Part shown: positions 5,691 to 8,395 of the stretch, piece after piece
Position numbering within the stretch: the first letter of the stretch is position 1
Layout of the letters: every line of letters starts with the position of its first letter
Source: Ignavibacteria bacterium UBA4661
GTDB lineage: Bacteria > Bacteroidota > Ignavibacteria > Kapaibacteriales > UBA4661
Assembly: GCA_002405405.1 (NCBI GenBank)
Contig: DHLT01000255.1
Coordinates: forward strand, 1 to 8,395
Reading direction: 5' to 3'
DNA: 8,395 nt
Program-made: the position numbers and the translations under genes
The notes under the pieces: model-generated
Told to the model about the DNA's origin: nothing
Databases searched by the model: none
What the model saw: the letters and a program-made list of their open reading frames with translations, nothing else

Positions 5691-8395
5691 CTATACACTA
5701 TCAGAGTTCTCGGGGTTTATATCTTGATTCAGTGGCAGTATAACCGTAAATGTTGTACCCATACCGACAATGCTTTCGCAGAGAATCCGTGCACCTATCA
5801 AATCAGCAAATCGTTTGACAATCGACAACCCTAAACCAGTTGAACTTTCACCACCGGTAGGTTGTGCCGACAATCGGCGAAATTTTTGAAAGAGTTGTGA
5901 TTGCTCATACTGCGTGATACCCGGACCTTCATCTTGAATAGCAATAGCAACAATCTGTGCGGAATATGCCACATCAAAACGAGCATCGACACGCACATAG
6001 ATATTCTTACCGGATGGGGTAAATTTCAACGCATTAGAGAATAGATTTTCGAGAATTTGAAGCAGAGCTTCACGATCCGTCAGTATTTTGAGCGTCGTAT
6101 CCGAGATCGCAGAAAAAACTTGAATATGCTTACGCTTCGCTTGCTCTTCATACTGTCGAATAACACTACTCACAATATCGCCAATATTATTCAGGGTAGG
6201 GCGTAATATCAATGTACCCGATTCAATTTGATTTACGTCCAGCAGTCGCGACACAATATTCATCATTCTCTCTGTAGCCGTACCGATTCGCTCTGCTAAT
6301 TTTTTGATTTTTTCATCTTGGTTGCGGTCGGCGCGAAGCATTAGATTTTCCGCTGTTAAACTAATACCCGACAATGGATTTTTGAGATCATGAGCAACGA
6401 TTGCCATGATTTCATTTTTCTCATGATTCAGTTGCTGTAAGGCTTCATTAGTTCGTTGCGATTCTTCTAATACGCGATTGAGCTCATTATTTTGATCTTC
6501 TAACTGAATCTTTTGCGTCGCTAACTGAATATTCTGACGCTGAATTTCCGCAGTACGAATCTCTACCGCATGTCGCCGTAATTCACGCTCTCGTTGCAAT
6601 CGCCACACGCTGAATCGATATAGACCTATAATACTTCCAACACTAAGAACAGTGTATAATATTACTGCCCATTGCGTTCGCCACCATGGAGATAAAATCG
6701 TTATTGCCAATGTTGTCTGATGATTACTCCACTGTCCATCCAAGCGTAATGCCCGAATACGAAAGACATAGTCTCCGGGTGGCAGATTTGTGTAGGTTGC
6801 AATCGGTATATCGCTCGGAGTAACAGTTTGCCAATCCTTATCTAAACCATCCAAGCGATACTGATAGTGCGTTGCTTTGATGGTATTAAAATCTAATGAT
6901 GAAAACTCAATCTTGATAAAATTGTTGTCATGTGGAAGTATAATATTTGATGGTGTAACACTATCCGATACAGCACGACGGAAAACATATCGTGTTTGAT
7001 TGACTGACAATGCACACACAATCGGTGTGATATCTCGCACACTCTCTAATACTGCTTCCGGGAAGAAAATATTGATCCCCTGCACACCGCCGAACATTAA
7101 TGCACCCGCCATAGGACCGGTACGAACAGTAGAATAAGCACCCGTGTTATATTCATTACCTTGTATACCTGTACCCGCACCAAAATGACGTACAGATCGT
7201 GTCTCAGGATCATAACATACTAAACCAGCATTAGTGCTGATCCACAAAAACCCCTGTGGGTCTTCTTGAATACCATAAATCCACTCGTCCGGAAAGCCTT
7301 GCTCCACACCCGTATGCTCAAATGTTTGACTAGCTTGTACGAAACGATGAAGTCCCATTGGCGTACCAACCCATACACGTTTTTTGCGATCAACAAACAC
7401 ACAATTGATGTTGCTTGATCGTAGAGCATCGGCTTGTTGTTTTTGTGAACGATATACGGCAATAACACGCGACTTACTCTGTGGTTGAAAACGATACAAT
7501 CCATTCATTGTACCAACCCATAAACCGTCGATATTCTCATGATCATAGCACAATGCACGAACAATATAGTCTTCCGCTTTCACATTACTATTGTCAGGCG
7601 CATCTTGCAATGGATTCCACCACCGCTCCACACGCAATGTTACGGGATCAACAAGATTTAACCCTCCTTGCACACCGGGTGTATTATCACGCGTTGTAAA
7701 ATTGCCGGTAGCTACCCACATCTTTCCTTTTAAGCCCCCCTGTGCCGGTAGGGTTGCCGTCACACGTCCATCAGTCAATCCATTAGGGTTTTCAGGTTGC
7801 GCATATAATGTTCTTGTTCTTGAAGATTGACGATCGTGGATCGCTAATCCACCACTCAGCCCCAAAAAGATTGTTGTTCCGATTTGTTCTGCTGTCCAGA
7901 TATTAAGGGCATCTATATCAAACAAACCAAAATCTTTTGCCTTGCGCGACTGAATAACTTTACCTGTTGTACTGTTATAGATATCAAGACCATTATCAGT
8001 ACCAATCCAGATAATACCATCCCCTACATCAAGAAATGCTCGCACACTCGGATATGATAATTTACCAGGCTGTACAGATGAATGCCGCATCAATCCCATT
8101 ACCGTGCGGTGGGGTTGATACGCACAAATGCCACCAATATTTGTTCCCACCCACACTGTACCATGACTATCCTCGTACAATGTATAGATAAAGCTATCGC
8201 TAAGAGCATCTGATTCGGTAGCACTATTAAAACTTCGATCCATCGTATGCGTACGTCCTTGTTCACCAACTTGACTATCCGTGGTGATATGGAGCGCGCC
8301 ACAGGTATATAAGCCACTATATGTGCCCACCCAAAGATTGCCCTTTTTATCGACTAAACCGGCTGTTGTCGCATTCGTAGTACGATGATGTTCTG
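5691..8395 (-). CDS. Sensor histidine kinase with beta-propeller (Reg_prop) and Y_Y_Y sensor, 5' end beyond window
   Basis: The frame is open to the right edge, so the N-terminus, including any signal peptide, is missing; 900 residues are visible (numbered from the first full codon, Glu). The periplasmic part has about nine propeller-blade motifs of the form W-V/I-G-T-x-x-G-L, with Trp at 21, 81, 129, 226, 292, 341 and 384 and weaker ones near 176 and 432, spaced 43-66 residues. A Y_Y_Y domain (~486-568) follows, with YQYRLDGLDKDW and NLPPGDYVFRIRA. A single membrane helix (~575-594) leads into a coiled coil (~599-661), then HisKA with phospho-accepting His668 (VAHDLKNP), then an HATPase domain with N box (NLFSNALKF, Asn787), DEGPGI (821-826) and STGLGLSIV. 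It ends without a receiver or AraC domain, unlike hybrid versions of this architecture, so its response regulator must be elsewhere. Such sensors typically detect extracellular ligands, often glycans; the ligand here is unknown. A GTG at 8328-8330 lies inside a blade motif and is not the start. Confidence 0.93.
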   Translation of the reverse strand, partial: EHHRTTNATTAGLVDKKGNLWVGTYSGLYTCGALHITTDSQVGEQGRTHTMDRSFNSATESDALSDSFIYTLYEDSHGTVWVGTNIGGICAYQPHRTVMGLMRHSSVQPGKLSYPSVRAFLDVGDGIIWIGTDNGLDIYNSTTGKVIQSRKAKDFGLFDIDALNIWTAEQIGTTIFLGLSGGLAIHDRQSSRTRTLYAQPENPNGLTDGRVTATLPAQGGLKGKMWVATGNFTTRDNTPGVQGGLNLVDPVTLRVERWWNPLQDAPDNSNVKAEDYIVRALCYDHENIDGLWVGTMNGLYRFQPQSKSRVIAVYRSQKQQADALRSSNINCVFVDRKKRVWVGTPMGLHRFVQASQTFEHTGVEQGFPDEWIYGIQEDPQGFLWISTNAGLVCYDPETRSVRHFGAGTGIQGNEYNTGAYSTVRTGPMAGALMFGGVQGINIFFPEAVLESVRDITPIVCALSVNQTRYVFRRAVSDSVTPSNIILPHDNNFIKIEFSSLDFNTIKATHYQYRLDGLDKDWQTVTPSDIPIATYTNLPPGDYVFRIRALRLDGQWSNHQTTLAITILSPWWRTQWAVILYTVLSVGSIIGLYRFSVWRLQRERELRRHAVEIRTAEIQRQNIQLATQKIQLEDQNNELNRVLEESQRTNEALQQLNHEKNEIMAIVAHDLKNPLSGISLTAENLMLRADRNQDEKIKKLAERIGTATERMMNIVSRLLDVNQIESGTLILRPTLNNIGDIVSSVIRQYEEQAKRKHIQVFSAISDTTLKILTDREALLQILENLFSNALKFTPSGKNIYVRVDARFDVAYSAQIVAIAIQDEGPGITQYEQSQLFQKFRRLSAQPTGGESSTGLGLSIVKRFADLIGARILCESIVGMGTTFTVILPLNQDINPENSDSV

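Noticed and set aside
7300..8395. Recurrent 'cccacccA/accaaccca' DNA words resembling a dispersed repeat
   Set aside because: They encode the repeated W-V-G-T blade motif of the propeller sensor on the minus strand, and are explained by the protein repeats.

Overview
The window is an ordinary-looking stretch of bacterial chromosome with five protein genes, all on the minus strand. Read in the direction of transcription (right to left) they are: a large membrane histidine kinase with a beta-propeller sensor, cut off by the right edge; a small exported, probably outer-membrane beta-barrel protein of no family I recognise; a NusB-type transcription factor; a large OmpA-family outer-membrane protein; and an ACT-domain malic enzyme whose reading frame is broken by one in-frame TAA.

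The gene content points to a Gram-negative member of the Bacteroidota/Chlorobiota/Kapabacteria group. The kinase combines Reg_prop-type propeller repeats with a Y_Y_Y domain, an architecture concentrated in that group. There are two exported barrel-type proteins, and none of the start codons is preceded by a convincing Shine-Dalgarno sequence; the leaders are mostly T-rich. This placement is an inference from the proteins, not a database match. Kapabacteria-like lineages are my best guess because of the architecture of the OmpA-family protein.

Layout: 5691-8395 sensor kinase (5' end missing); 4805-5665 putative barrel protein, starting 25 bases after the kinase stop and so probably co-transcribed with it; 4680-4804 intergenic, with a weak candidate promoter and a small hairpin; 4053-4679 NusB; 3937-4052 intergenic; 1498-3936 OmpA-family protein; 104-1465 interrupted malic enzyme, starting 32 bases after the OmpA-family stop; 1-103 downstream sequence with nothing I can support. 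No gap between genes exceeds 125 bases.

The genes do not form one pathway. The kinase and barrel protein may work together as a sensor and an envelope component. The OmpA-family protein would tether the outer membrane to peptidoglycan. NusB and malic enzyme are housekeeping functions. I found no tRNA, rRNA, mobile element, CRISPR array, phage or defence genes. The observation most worth checking is the single stop codon inside an otherwise perfectly preserved malic enzyme. No previously undescribed system is evident.
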